Below are positions 15,844 to 23,403 of a stretch of DNA of 32,545 nt, piece by piece. The stretch's first letter is position 1; every line of letters starts with the position of its first letter. Both the position numbers and the translations under genes were made by a program. The DNA is taken from positions 1 through 32,545 of the forward strand of contig JAJVHW010000112.1 in NCBI GenBank assembly GCA_022072415.1. Reading direction: 5' to 3'. Under the pieces are notes generated by a model, which did not search any database, was not told the DNA's origin, and saw only the letters and a program-made list of their open reading frames with translations. Source of the stretch: Planctomycetota bacterium (lineage in GTDB: Bacteria; Planctomycetota; JAJSAM01; JAJVHW01).

Positions 15844-16256
15844 CACTCGCGCCCTCCGTCCATCCCGTCGCCGTAGCCGGCGCCGCGGTCCTCGCCGTCA
15901 CGCCCCGCCGAACGGAACTCCTCGTCCGGCACCATGCGCTTGATCTCGATCTTCTCCGGGAGCTTCTCCCCCTCGGGCCACCGCAGCACGAGGAAGCGCA
16001 GCACGCCGTCCGTCAGGAGCAGGTCGCGCCGCATCTCGGCCATCGAGCCCTCCGGGGCGTCGAAGTAGGCCAGGAAGTACGTGCCCCGGCGCTGCTTCTT
16101 CACCGGGTAGGCGAGCTTCCGCTCGTCCCACTTGTCCTTCAGGATGAACTTCGCGCCGTAGCGCGTGAGCACGGACGTGACGAGGGACTCCGTGCCCTCC
16201 CAGTCCTTCGCCGCCCGCGCGCTGTCGAGCAGGAACATGCCTTCGTATGTCGCCAA
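15843..16256 (-). CDS. rpsF: 30S ribosomal protein bS6
   Basis: 137 residues. YEGMFLLDSARA, YGAKFILKDKWDERKLAYPVKKQRRGTYFLAYFDAPE and DGVLRFLVLR form the bS6 ferredoxin-like fold that pairs with bS18 on the 30S platform. The start is a TTG at 16256 (reading MATYEGM), chosen because GGAGG lies 6 bases before it and the family begins at this point; an ATG 20 codons upstream adds unconserved residues. The C-terminal tail is Gly/Asp/Arg-rich. The gene follows pth by 52 bp and overlaps rpsR by one base. Confidence 0.96.
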   Translation of the reverse strand: MATYEGMFLLDSARAAKDWEGTESLVTSVLTRYGAKFILKDKWDERKLAYPVKKQRRGTYFLAYFDAPEGSMAEMRRDLLLTDGVLRFLVLRWPEGEKLPEKIEIKRMVPDEEFRSAGRDGEDRGAGYGDGMDGGRE

Positions 16257-16308
16257 GCTGGTCCTCCACGGGGCCGGGTTCCGGCCCCTCACGCCCGACG
16301 CCTCTGCG

Positions 16309-16893
16309 TCAGGCACTCCTCAGGTTGAAACGGTTCATGGCCGCGGCCGTGCCCTCGCGGGCCCAGACCTCGACGCAGTCGGCCGCGCGGTCCCGCGCCT
16401 CGTCCATCGCCGGCCGCTCGGACGGCCGGAAACGGGAGAGCACGTGGTCCTCGGAGCCTCCGGGGGGCGCCTCGCCGATCCCGACGCGGACGCGGGGGAA
16501 CGCGTCCGTGCAGAGCGAGGCGATGATCGACTTGAGTCCGTTGTGTCCGCCCGCCGAGCCCTGGTCGCGGACGCGGATCGCGCCCAGCGGCAGGTGGAAG
16601 TCGTCCACGACGACGAGGATCTGCGACGGAACGGCGCCCCTCTCCTTCGCGATCCGCGCCACGACGGGCCCGGAGAGGTTCACGTAGGAGAGGGGCTCCA
16701 CCAGCAGCACCTCGGCGTCCGGTCCCTTCGGCGACGGGATGGAGCACCGGCCGGTCCGGGCGCCGAGACGGCGGTCGCGTTCGAGCTGCGCGGAGCAGCG
16801 CGACGCCACGCGTTCCACCACGTCGAATCCGACGTTGTGGCGCGTGCCGACGTACTCGTCGCCCGGATTGCCGATGCCCACCACGAGCTTCAT
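16309..16893 (-). CDS. pth: peptidyl-tRNA hydrolase
   Basis: 194 residues, the enzyme that frees tRNA from prematurely released peptidyl-tRNA. MKLVVGIGNPGDEYVGTRHNVGFDVVE holds N9 and catalytic H19. LLVEPLSYVNLSGPVV, VVVDDFHLPLGAIRVRDQGSAGGHNGLKSII and FPRVRVGIGEAP are the remaining family blocks. There is a 5-10 residue Arg/Pro insertion around GRCSIPSPKGPD relative to E. coli. It starts 8 bp behind rplY; the rplY-pth pair is widely conserved. Confidence 0.97.
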   Translation of the reverse strand: MKLVVGIGNPGDEYVGTRHNVGFDVVERVASRCSAQLERDRRLGARTGRCSIPSPKGPDAEVLLVEPLSYVNLSGPVVARIAKERGAVPSQILVVVDDFHLPLGAIRVRDQGSAGGHNGLKSIIASLCTDAFPRVRVGIGEAPPGGSEDHVLSRFRPSERPAMDEARDRAADCVEVWAREGTAAAMNRFNLRSA

Positions 16894-16901
16894 CGCGCGG
16901 G

Positions 16902-17606
16902 CTACTTCTTCGCCTTGTCGGCGCCGGGCTTCGCGTCGGCCTTCGCCGGAGCGGCGCCCTTCGCGTCGCCCGCGGCCGGAGCCGCGCCCGCAGCCGGGGC
17001 TGCGCCGTCGGCCGGAGCCGCAGCGGCGTCCGCAGCGGCAGGTTCCGCGGCCTTCTCGACCTTCGGGACGCGGCAGACCGCGATGGTGTCGTGCGCGTCC
17101 TCGCCGAGGGTGCAGCCGGCCGGGAGGCCGACCTTCCCCGCGTCGAGGGCGTCGTTCAGGCCGAGCTCCGCCACGTTCACCGTCACGCCCTCCGGGATGT
17201 CCTTCGGGAGGCACCGCACCGAGATCGTGTCGCGCATGATCTGGAGCACGCCGCCCTCGGCCGTGCCCTTCGGCACGCCCTCGAACGTGATCGGGATGCG
17301 CAGCGTGATCTGGTGCGCCGGGTCCATGCGGAGGAAGTCCGCGTGGATCACCGCGCCGCCGAGGGGGTCCCACTGGACGTCCTTCAGCAGCACGCGTTCG
17401 GCCGACGCGCCTCCGCGCTGGAGGTCGATGACGCGGGCGCCCGCGTCCACCGCCGCGCGGAACTCCTTGACCGGGAGCGCCACGTGCTCCGGGTCCTTCT
17501 TCTCGCCGTAGACCACGGCGGGGACGTGCCCGCCGCGGCGGCCGGTGCGCGCCTTCCCGGTGCCGCCGGGGCTGCGCGCTTCACAGGGGATCTGTACGAC
17601 CTTCAT
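16902..17606 (-). CDS. rplY: 50S ribosomal protein bL25, CTC (general stress) form
   Basis: 234 residues. The N-terminal RNA-binding domain (VPAVVYGEKKDPEHVALP, LLKDVQWDPLGGAVIHADFLRM) binds 5S rRNA. A second beta domain (VPKGTAEGGVLQIMRDTISVRCLPKDIPEGVTVNV) makes this the longer CTC form rather than the E. coli short form. The last about 45 residues are almost only Ala, Pro, Gly, Lys and Asp and look disordered. ATG start with AAGGAG 8 bases upstream; 16 bp behind prs. The prs-rplY-pth order is common in bacteria. Confidence 0.96.
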   Translation of the reverse strand: MKVVQIPCEARSPGGTGKARTGRRGGHVPAVVYGEKKDPEHVALPVKEFRAAVDAGARVIDLQRGGASAERVLLKDVQWDPLGGAVIHADFLRMDPAHQITLRIPITFEGVPKGTAEGGVLQIMRDTISVRCLPKDIPEGVTVNVAELGLNDALDAGKVGLPAGCTLGEDAHDTIAVCRVPKVEKAAEPAAADAAAAPADGAAPAAGAAPAAGDAKGAAPAKADAKPGADKAKK

Positions 17607-17622
17607 GCCTCGTCTCCTTGCC

Positions 17623-18579
17623 TCAGACGTTTCCGGGGAAGAGCTTCGAAACCGAGCGGCCCTGGTGGATGCGGAGGATCGCGTCCCCCAGGAGGTCGCC
17701 CACGGACAGGGTCACGACGCCTCCCGGCGTCGCGGACCCCTTGGGGATGGTGTCGGTCACGACGATCGAGTCGATGGGCGCCTTCTCGAGCCGCTCCTTC
17801 GCGGGCCCGCAGAAGACGCCGTGCGTCGCGCACACGTGGACTTCCTTCGCGCCGTGCTCGCGCAGCGCGGAGGCGGCCTCCGAGATCGTGCCGCCCGTGG
17901 AGATCATGTCGTCCACGAGGATGCAGCGCTTCCCGGACACCTCGCCGATCACGTGCACGGCCTTCGCCTGGTCGGGCGAGACGCGGCGCTTGTCCACGAT
18001 CGCGAGCGAGAGGCCGAGCATCTTCGCGTACGCGCGGGCCTGCTTGATGCCGCCCACGTCGGGGGCGACGATGCAGCCGTCGGCGATGTCGGCGAGGCCG
18101 TACCGCCGGAAGTGGGCCACGTTCACGGGCGACGCGTAGAGGTGGTCCACCGGGATGTCGAAGAAGCCCTGGATCTGCGGCGCGTGGAGGTCGAGGCAGA
18201 CCACGCGGTCCGCGCCGGCGCGGGCGATCAGGTTCGCCACGAGCTTGGCCGAGATCGGCACGCGGCCCTCGTCCTTCCGGTCCTTCCGGGCGTAGCCGTA
18301 GTACGGGATCACGGCGGTCACCCGCATCGCGGAGGCGCGGCGGAGGGTGTCGATCAGGAGCAGGAGCTCGATCAGGCTGTCGTTGACCGGCGGGCACGTG
18401 GGCTGCACGACGAACACGTCGCGGCCGCGCACGTCGTCGTTGATCTTGACGTTGATCTCGCCGTCGGGGAAGCGGTTGACCATCGCGTCGCCGACCGGGA
18501 GCTCCAGCCGCTCGCAGACGCGCTTCGCCAGCGCGGGGTTCGCGTTCCCGGTGAAGACCTGGAGCCGTTCGAGGTTCAT
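17623..18579 (-). CDS. prs: ribose-phosphate pyrophosphokinase (PRPP synthase)
   Basis: 318 residues, class I PRPP synthase, making PRPP from ribose-5-phosphate and ATP for purine, pyrimidine, NAD, His and Trp synthesis. Motifs: RFPDGEINVKINDDVRGRDVFVVQ, the flexible-loop region IPYYGYARKDRKDEGRVPISAKLVAN, DLHAPQIQGFFDIPVDHL, and the PRPP loop CILVDDMISTGGTISEAA. The start is the ATG at 18579, where AAGGAGGG sits 6 bases upstream. It overlaps the glmU stop by 4 bp (ATGA). The glmU-prs pairing links nucleotide-sugar supply to nucleotide supply and is common in bacteria. Confidence 0.98.
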   Translation of the reverse strand: MNLERLQVFTGNANPALAKRVCERLELPVGDAMVNRFPDGEINVKINDDVRGRDVFVVQPTCPPVNDSLIELLLLIDTLRRASAMRVTAVIPYYGYARKDRKDEGRVPISAKLVANLIARAGADRVVCLDLHAPQIQGFFDIPVDHLYASPVNVAHFRRYGLADIADGCIVAPDVGGIKQARAYAKMLGLSLAIVDKRRVSPDQAKAVHVIGEVSGKRCILVDDMISTGGTISEAASALREHGAKEVHVCATHGVFCGPAKERLEKAPIDSIVVTDTIPKGSATPGGVVTLSVGDLLGDAILRIHQGRSVSKLFPGNV

Positions 18580-19865
18580 CGCGCGCCCTCCTTCGCCGCC
18601 TGCCGGACGATCTCGCGGGCCGGGACGCCGACCACCGTCGCCCCCGGCCGCACGTCGCGCCCCGCCGTCACGACCGCTCCGGCGCCCGTCGTCGCGCCGT
18701 CGCCCACGGTCACCGGAGCCACGAGCACCGTTCCGCTCCCGACGTGCACGCGCGAGCCGATCCGCGTGACGTGCTTCCGCGTCCCGTCGTAGTTCGCCGT
18801 GATCGTGCCGCAGCCGATGTTCGTCTCCGCGCCGATCTCCGCGTCGCCGAGGTACGTGAGGTGCTTCGCCTTCGTGCGGCGCCCGACGCGCGCCTTCTTC
18901 GTCTCGACGAAGTTCCCGATCTCGGCCCCGTCCTCGAGCACGGTGCCCGGGCGGAGGCGCGCGAACGGGCCGACCTCGCAGCCCTCGCCCACCGCGACGT
19001 CGCGCTCGATCACGCTGCACGGGAGCACCTTCGTGCCCCGCCCGATCGACGCCCCGCGGTCGATGAACGTCGTCGACGGGTCGGTGACCTCGACGCCGTT
19101 CGCCATGTGCTCCGCGACGATCCGCGCGCGCATCCGCCGCGCCGCCTCCGCGAGCTCCGCGAACGTGTTGACGCCGAGGACCTCGTCCTCGGTGCCGCGC
19201 GGGAGGGCGTCCACGCCGAGCCCGCGGGCGAGCAGGATCTCGGCCGCGTCGGTCAGGTAGTACTCGCCCTGCGCGTTCTGCGCGCGGAGCTCGGGCAGCG
19301 CGCTGCGGAGCGCTGCCGCGTCGAACGCGTAGAGCCCCGAGTTGATCTCGCAGACGTCGAGTTCCTGCGGCTTCGCGTCCTTCGCCTCGCGGATGGCGAC
19401 GAACCGCCCGACGTCGTCGCGGAGGATCCGGCCGTACGCCGCGCCGTCGTCGAGGATCACCGAGAGGACCGTGCACGCCGCGCTCCGGCGGCGGTGCTCG
19501 TCGAGGAGGTGCGTCAGCGTGTCGGGGCGGACGAGGGGGACGTCGCCGCAGAGGACGAGGACCGTGCCGTGAAACCCGTCCAGGGCGGGGAGCGCGCACT
19601 TCACCGCGTCGCCGGTGCCCCTCTGCTCGGTCTGGAGGGCGAAGGTCACGCCCGGGATCCCCGAGAGCGCCGACTCCACCGCCTCGCGCCCGTGCCCCAC
19701 CACGACGACGATCCGCGAGACGCCCGCGCCGAGGCACGCCTCCGCCACGTGGCGGACCATGGGCCAGCCGCAGATCTCGAACGCCACCTTGGGCTTCGAG
19801 CTCTTCATGCGTTTGCCGAGGCCGGCGGCGAGGATCACCGCGGCCACGGAGGCGTCGTGCGCCAT
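18576..19865 (-). CDS. glmU: bifunctional GlmU: GlcNAc-1-phosphate uridyltransferase / glucosamine-1-phosphate acetyltransferase
   Basis: 429 residues. The N-terminal nucleotidyltransferase has VILAAGLGKRMKSSKPKV, QTEQRGTGDAVKCALPAL, LCGDVPLVRP, EINSGLYAFDAAAL and VLGVNTFAEL. The C-terminal left-handed beta helix has FIDRGASIG, RPGTVLEDGAEIGNFVETKKA, the catalytic His in AKHLTYLGDAEIG, and CGTITANYDGTRKHVT. Both activities of UDP-GlcNAc synthesis are therefore expected. It is slightly shorter than E. coli GlmU (456) at the C-terminus. The product feeds peptidoglycan and, here, LpxA and LpxC. First gene of the seven-gene unit ending at rplI. ATG start with AGGTA just upstream. Confidence 0.96.
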   Translation of the reverse strand: MAHDASVAAVILAAGLGKRMKSSKPKVAFEICGWPMVRHVAEACLGAGVSRIVVVVGHGREAVESALSGIPGVTFALQTEQRGTGDAVKCALPALDGFHGTVLVLCGDVPLVRPDTLTHLLDEHRRRSAACTVLSVILDDGAAYGRILRDDVGRFVAIREAKDAKPQELDVCEINSGLYAFDAAALRSALPELRAQNAQGEYYLTDAAEILLARGLGVDALPRGTEDEVLGVNTFAELAEAARRMRARIVAEHMANGVEVTDPSTTFIDRGASIGRGTKVLPCSVIERDVAVGEGCEVGPFARLRPGTVLEDGAEIGNFVETKKARVGRRTKAKHLTYLGDAEIGAETNIGCGTITANYDGTRKHVTRIGSRVHVGSGTVLVAPVTVGDGATTGAGAVVTAGRDVRPGATVVGVPAREIVRQAAKEGAR

Positions 19866-20087
19866 TCCGTACCTGACGTCTTCGGCACAAAGAGACCCGG
19901 TCGGTGGACGGCCGGGGGGCCCGGACGCGGGTCGCCGAAGACCGTTGTCCGGGACCGCTGGACCCGTGGGGTCCTGCGGAGAGAGGGGAAGAAGGTACGG
20001 ATGACCGCCGCGGCCCGCGAGGAATTCCGGGACCGTCGTCGCGCCCGGTCATACTGCGCCCCGGGGCACCCTCGCCCCCGCCCCGCC
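19866..20087. promoter_or_regulatory. divergent intergenic region between glmU (-) and tRNA-Gln (+)
   Basis: A 222-bp gap that must hold the promoter of the glmU-to-rplI unit and that of tRNA-Gln. On the plus strand CATACT at 20050-20055 is a passable -10 box about 33 bp before the tRNA, but no good -35 stands at the right distance (TTCCGG at 20026-20031 is poor). For glmU I find no convincing promoter boxes. Several short GC-rich inverted repeats, for example CCGGG GGG CCCGG near 19950, are present but unremarkable at this GC content. Confidence 0.3.
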
Positions 20088-20158
20088 TCCCCGGTGGTGC
20101 AATGGCAGCACAGGGGGTTTTGGTCCCCTTGATCCGGGTTCGAATCCTGGCCGGGGAA
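20088..20158 (+). tRNA. tRNA-Gln (anticodon TTG)
   Basis: 71 bases fold as a cloverleaf. Acceptor TCCCCGG pairs with CCGGGGA, D arm GTGC/GCAC, anticodon stem GGGGG/CCCCT with loop TTTTGGT, T arm CCGGG/CCTGG with loop TTCGAAT. The anticodon TTG at 20120-20122 reads CAA. The discriminator is A, and CCA is not encoded (ACGG follows), unlike tRNA-Glu in this window. The gene is followed at once by an 11-bp tandem repeat array. Confidence 0.95.
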
Positions 20159-20160
20159 CG

Positions 20161-20215
20161 GGCGGGAAGCAGGCGAGAAGCAGGCGGGAAACCGGCGGGA
20201 AACAGGCGGAAAACG
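20161..20215 (+). repeat. five tandem 11-bp repeats (GGCGGGAARCA type)
   Basis: Five consecutive 11-base units start at 20161, 20172, 20183, 20194 and 20205: GGCGGGAAGCA, GGCGAGAAGCA, GGCGGGAAACC, GGCGGGAAACA and GGCGGAAAACG. The spacing is exactly 11 and the array starts 2 bases after the tRNA-Gln 3' end, before the Bax-inhibitor gene. The period is close to one helical turn, so the A-rich parts face the same side of DNA. Function unknown; it could be a protein-binding array, a slippage product, or part of the tRNA transcript trailer. Confidence 0.85.
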
Positions 20216-20319
20216 TCCGGCCCGGGGCGAGCCTGCCCCCTCCGCCCCGGATTCCCGGGTCCGGCACGGCGCTCGCACGTTGTAGTAGGAGAGACGGAAT
20301 TCCCCGTCAGGAGGACTTC

Positions 20320-21042
20320 TTGAACACCGCCACGACCTTCGATCGCTACGGAGCCCCTGCCATCGCGGCGCCGCTGGACGCCAGGCTGGCATTCGTGCGC
20401 CGGACGTACCTGCACGTCGCGGCCGCGGTCGCGGGCATGATCGGGATCTCCTGGGCGCTCTTCACCGCCGGGATCTCCGAGCGCGTGCTCCAGTGGGCCG
20501 CGAGCGGCCGCGGCCCCATGATCTTCATGGCGCTCGGCCTGATGGCGCTGGGCGTCCTCGCCCAGGTGATGGCCCGCCCGGGCCGGTCCGCCGCCGCCCA
20601 GTACACGGGTCTCGTCGTCTACGTGGCGGCGATGACCTTCTACGTCTCCCCGCTCCTCGCGCTGGCGGTCCGGTACTTCCCCGGCGTCCTCACGCAGGCC
20701 GCGGCGCTGACCGTCGTGCTCTTCGGCGCGCTGACCGCCTTCGTGCTGACCACGAAGAAGGACCTGACGTTCCTCGGGCCGGTCCTCGGGATCGCGGGCC
20801 TCGCTCTCCTCGCGGTGTTCGTGATCTCGATGTTCTGGGGCGGTCCGATGCTCGGACTGATCTACACCGCGGGGGCGATCGTCCTCATGTGCGGCGCGAT
20901 CCTGTACGAGACGTCGAACGTGCTGCACCAGTACCGGACCGACGAGCACGTCGGCGCGGCGCTGACCCTGTTCGGCTCGATCGCGATCCTTTTCCTCCAG
21001 ATTCTGTCGCTGCTGATGCAGCTCGCCGGCCGGCGCGAGTAG
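20320..21042 (+). CDS. Bax inhibitor-1 (BI-1/YccA, TMBIM) family membrane protein
   Basis: 240 residues, nearly all in hydrophobic segments consistent with seven membrane helices. An N-terminal cytoplasmic lead (ARLAFVRRTYLHVAAAV) resembles the family's opening LRxTYL..... pattern. The middle has TFYVSPLLALAVRYFPG and TTKKDLTFLGP, and the end has the conserved ALILYETSNVLHQY-like segment (ILYETSNVLHQYRTDEH) followed by a last helix. Bacterial members include YccA, which modulates FtsH, and a pH-dependent calcium channel (BsYetJ); the role here is not known. The start is TTG at 20320, justified by AGGAGGAC just upstream. TGTAGT at 20281-20286 may be a -10 box, without a clear -35. Transcribed towards cinA, with only 19 bp between the two stops. 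Confidence 0.9.
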   Translation: MNTATTFDRYGAPAIAAPLDARLAFVRRTYLHVAAAVAGMIGISWALFTAGISERVLQWAASGRGPMIFMALGLMALGVLAQVMARPGRSAAAQYTGLVVYVAAMTFYVSPLLALAVRYFPGVLTQAAALTVVLFGALTAFVLTTKKDLTFLGPVLGIAGLALLAVFVISMFWGGPMLGLIYTAGAIVLMCGAILYETSNVLHQYRTDEHVGAALTLFGSIAILFLQILSLLMQLAGRRE

Positions 21043-21061
21043 CGGCCCCGCGGGCGCCGGC

Positions 21062-22312
21062 TCACCTGCCGAGCGACCGCCGGAGCAGGTCCAGCGCCGA
21101 CTTCGCGGCGATCTCGCGCACCAGCGCGCGGTCGCCGGGGAGCGCGAGGCGGCGGTGCGTCACGGCGCCGCGGTCGTCGAGCGCGAGGTGCACGGAGCCG
21201 ACGGGCTTCTCCTCGGAGCCGCCCCCGGGGCCGGCGACGCCGGTGATCCCGATGCCGATGTCCGCGCCCGTCCGCGCGCGGACGCCGGACGCCATGGCCC
21301 GGGCGACCTCCTCGCTGACGGCGCCGACGCGCGCGAGGAGCGCCGCGTCCACGCCGAGGTCCCGCACCTTCGCCTCGTTCGCATAGGCGATCACGCCGCC
21401 GAGGAACGAGGCGCTGATGCCGGGCGTCCCGGTCAGCAGCGCGCCGATCATCCCGCCGGTGCAGCTCTCGGCGACGGCCAGGGTGCGTCCCGACGCGAGG
21501 AGCGCCCGCGCCGCGACGTCCTCGATCGTCTCCCCGTCGGCCCCGAAGACCGCGGGGCCGAGGCGCCGACGGATCTCGGCCTCGTCCGACGCGAGCAGCG
21601 CGTCCACATCGGCCGGGTCCCCCTCCGCATGGACGAGGATCCGGATCGTCCCGCGCGCGGCGGTGGTGCCGACGCGCGGCATGCGGCCGCGGCGCATCAG
21701 GTCGGCGATCTTCTCCCCCACGGCGGCCTCGCGCTCGCCCCACGTCTCGAGGGACCGCGTGCGGACGACGCGGCGCGGACCTCCCGCGGCGGCGAGGAAC
21801 GCGCGGATCCGCGGGAGCGCCTCCTCCGCGAGGACGCCGCGCATCTCGTTCGGCGGCCCGGGGAGCGCGAGGAACCGCCCGCGGCCGATGGCCATCGCGA
21901 ACCCCGGCGCGGTGCCGTGGCGGTTCGGGAGCGTCTCCGCGCCGGCGGGACGGTCAGCCTGGAGCAGGTTCGACGGCGGCATCGGGATGCCCCGGCGCGC
22001 GAAGCGCTCCTCGAGCGCCGCCGCAAGCTCCGGAACGCGCTCGATCGCGACGCCGGCGGCCGCGGCGGCGGCGGCGCGCGTGCAGTCGTCCTCGGTGGGC
22101 CCGAGGCCGCCCGAGAGCACCACGAAGTCGGCGGTGGCGCAGGCGCGGCGGATCGCGTCCACGAGCGCGGGCAGGTCGTCGGCGACGACCTCCGCCCCTT
22201 CGCACGAGACGCCTTCGCCGGACAGCGCGCGCGCGATCTCCGACGTGTTGGTGTCGAGCGAGCGTCCGCGGACGAGCTCGTCGCCGGTCGAGAGGATCCG
22301 TGCGGTGGCCAT
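21062..22312 (-). CDS. cinA: CinA: ADP-ribose pyrophosphatase-type COG1058 domain plus nicotinamide-nucleotide amidase (PncC)
   Basis: 416 residues, a full-length two-domain CinA. The N-terminal MoaB/MogA-like domain has ILSTGDELVRGRSLDTNTSEIA, VLSGGLGPTEDDCTR and ALPGPPNEMRGVL. The C-terminal PncC domain has LAVAESCTGGMIGALLTGTPG, FLGGVIAYANEAKVRDLGV and GIGITGVAGPGGGSEEKPVG, with the catalytic serine in ESCTGG. The pair recycles pyridine nucleotides: PncC deamidates NMN. In naturally competent bacteria CinA is also linked to transformation, which says nothing certain here. ATG overlaps the ychF stop by one base (TGATG), so it is translated as a coupled unit, third of tatC-ychF-cinA. Confidence 0.95.
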   Translation of the reverse strand: MATARILSTGDELVRGRSLDTNTSEIARALSGEGVSCEGAEVVADDLPALVDAIRRACATADFVVLSGGLGPTEDDCTRAAAAAAAGVAIERVPELAAALEERFARRGIPMPPSNLLQADRPAGAETLPNRHGTAPGFAMAIGRGRFLALPGPPNEMRGVLAEEALPRIRAFLAAAGGPRRVVRTRSLETWGEREAAVGEKIADLMRRGRMPRVGTTAARGTIRILVHAEGDPADVDALLASDEAEIRRRLGPAVFGADGETIEDVAARALLASGRTLAVAESCTGGMIGALLTGTPGISASFLGGVIAYANEAKVRDLGVDAALLARVGAVSEEVARAMASGVRARTGADIGIGITGVAGPGGGSEEKPVGSVHLALDDRGAVTHRRLALPGDRALVREIAAKSALDLLRRSLGR

Positions 22313-23385
22313 CAGACGGAGAAGCGGATGTTCACGACGTCGCCGTCGCGCACCACGTACTCGCGCCCTTCGACGCGGAACTTCCCTGCCTTCTTCACGG
22401 CCGCCTCGTCGAGCCCCGCGGCGACGAAGTCGTCGTAGGAGTAGACCTCCGCGCGGATGAATCCCCGCGCGAGGTCGCTGTGGATCTTCCCCGCCGCCTC
22501 CACCGCGTTCGCTCCGCGGGGGATCGGCCACGCGCGGACCTCGTCCTCGCCCGACGTGAAGAAGGAGATCGTGCCGAGCGCCGTGAACGCCGCGCGGAGG
22601 AGGCTCTCGCTCGCGAGCGACTCGATGCCGAGGTCCTTCATGAACGCGGCGCGGTCGTCCGGCTCGAGCTCCGAGACCTCGGCCTCGAGCCTCGCGCGGA
22701 GCGCGATGCGCGCCTCGAACGGACCCTGGACCTTCTCCGCGACCGTCGCGTCGCCGCCGTCGTCCGGCATCGACACGGCGAGCACCCACGGCTTGTCCGT
22801 GAGGAAGCGGAAGCCGCGGAGGAGCTTCTTGTCGGCCTCGGGGATCTCCACCGACTTGACGGCGCGGCCCTCCTCCAGCGCGGAGCGCACGCGGACGAGC
22901 GCCGCGTGCTCGCGCTTCTCGTCGTCGGTCATGTTCCCGCGCTTCTTCTCCAGCTTCTCGATGCGCCGGACGGCCTGGTCGAGGTCGGCGAACGCGAGCT
23001 CGTCGACGACGTCCTCGGCCTCGCGGAGGGGATCCGGCGCCGCCCGCTTGTACGGGTAGGAGTCGCACTCGAATGCGCGGACGCAGACGATGAGCCCGTC
23101 GGCCTCCCGGGCCGCGGCGAGGAGTTCGCCGAGCTTCATCCCGCTGGTCTCGCCGCGGTCCGGGATGCCGGGGAAGTCCTGCACCGTCACCGCGATCGGC
23201 GTGTACTTCCGGGGATTCCAGCGCTCGCGGAGCGTCTCGAGGCGCGGGTCGCGGACCTTCACGACCGCCACGGCGGGACCTGCGCCGGACGGCGCGGCGT
23301 CGCCCTGCGGCCCGGTCTGGCCGGTGAATGCGCGGAAGAGCGTGGTCTTTCCGGCGCCCAGCGCGCCCACGATCGCAAGCCTCAT
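22312..23385 (-). CDS. YchF/Obg-like ATPase family protein with divergent nucleotide-site motifs
   Basis: 357 residues. The C-terminal TGS-type (DUF933) domain is clearly YchF: ISFFTSGEDEVRAWPIPRGANAVEAAGKIHSDLARGFIRAEVYSYDDFV and REYVVRDGDVVNIRFSV. The N-terminal P-loop domain starts at residue 1 with IVGALGAGKTTLFRAF (7-15), not the usual GLPNVGKST. The switch II region reads DFPGIPDRG instead of the DIAGLVKGA type. The position of the NxxE motif that gives YchF ATP specificity is AVSMPDDG (203-210), with neither Asn nor the Glu. The segment holding E. coli H114, needed for ATP hydrolysis, reads FECDSYPYKRAAPDP and lacks histidine. It probably binds ribosomes or stress factors like YchF, but nucleotide use is doubtful. 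Confidence 0.88.
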   Translation of the reverse strand: MRLAIVGALGAGKTTLFRAFTGQTGPQGDAAPSGAGPAVAVVKVRDPRLETLRERWNPRKYTPIAVTVQDFPGIPDRGETSGMKLGELLAAAREADGLIVCVRAFECDSYPYKRAAPDPLREAEDVVDELAFADLDQAVRRIEKLEKKRGNMTDDEKREHAALVRVRSALEEGRAVKSVEIPEADKKLLRGFRFLTDKPWVLAVSMPDDGGDATVAEKVQGPFEARIALRARLEAEVSELEPDDRAAFMKDLGIESLASESLLRAAFTALGTISFFTSGEDEVRAWPIPRGANAVEAAGKIHSDLARGFIRAEVYSYDDFVAAGLDEAAVKKAGKFRVEGREYVVRDGDVVNIRFSV

Positions 23386-23403
23386 CGTGTCAGGTTCTCC
23401 GGG

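Noticed and set aside
16257-16316. Upstream ATG of rpsF at 16316
   Set aside because: It adds 20 unconserved residues and overlaps nothing conserved; the TTG at 16256 has GGAGG 6 bases before it and fits the family start.
20088-20215. tRNA-Gln with adjoining repeats as a phage or island attachment site
   Set aside because: No second copy of the tRNA 3' end, no integrase and no foreign-looking genes are in the window; neighbouring genes are ordinary housekeeping genes.
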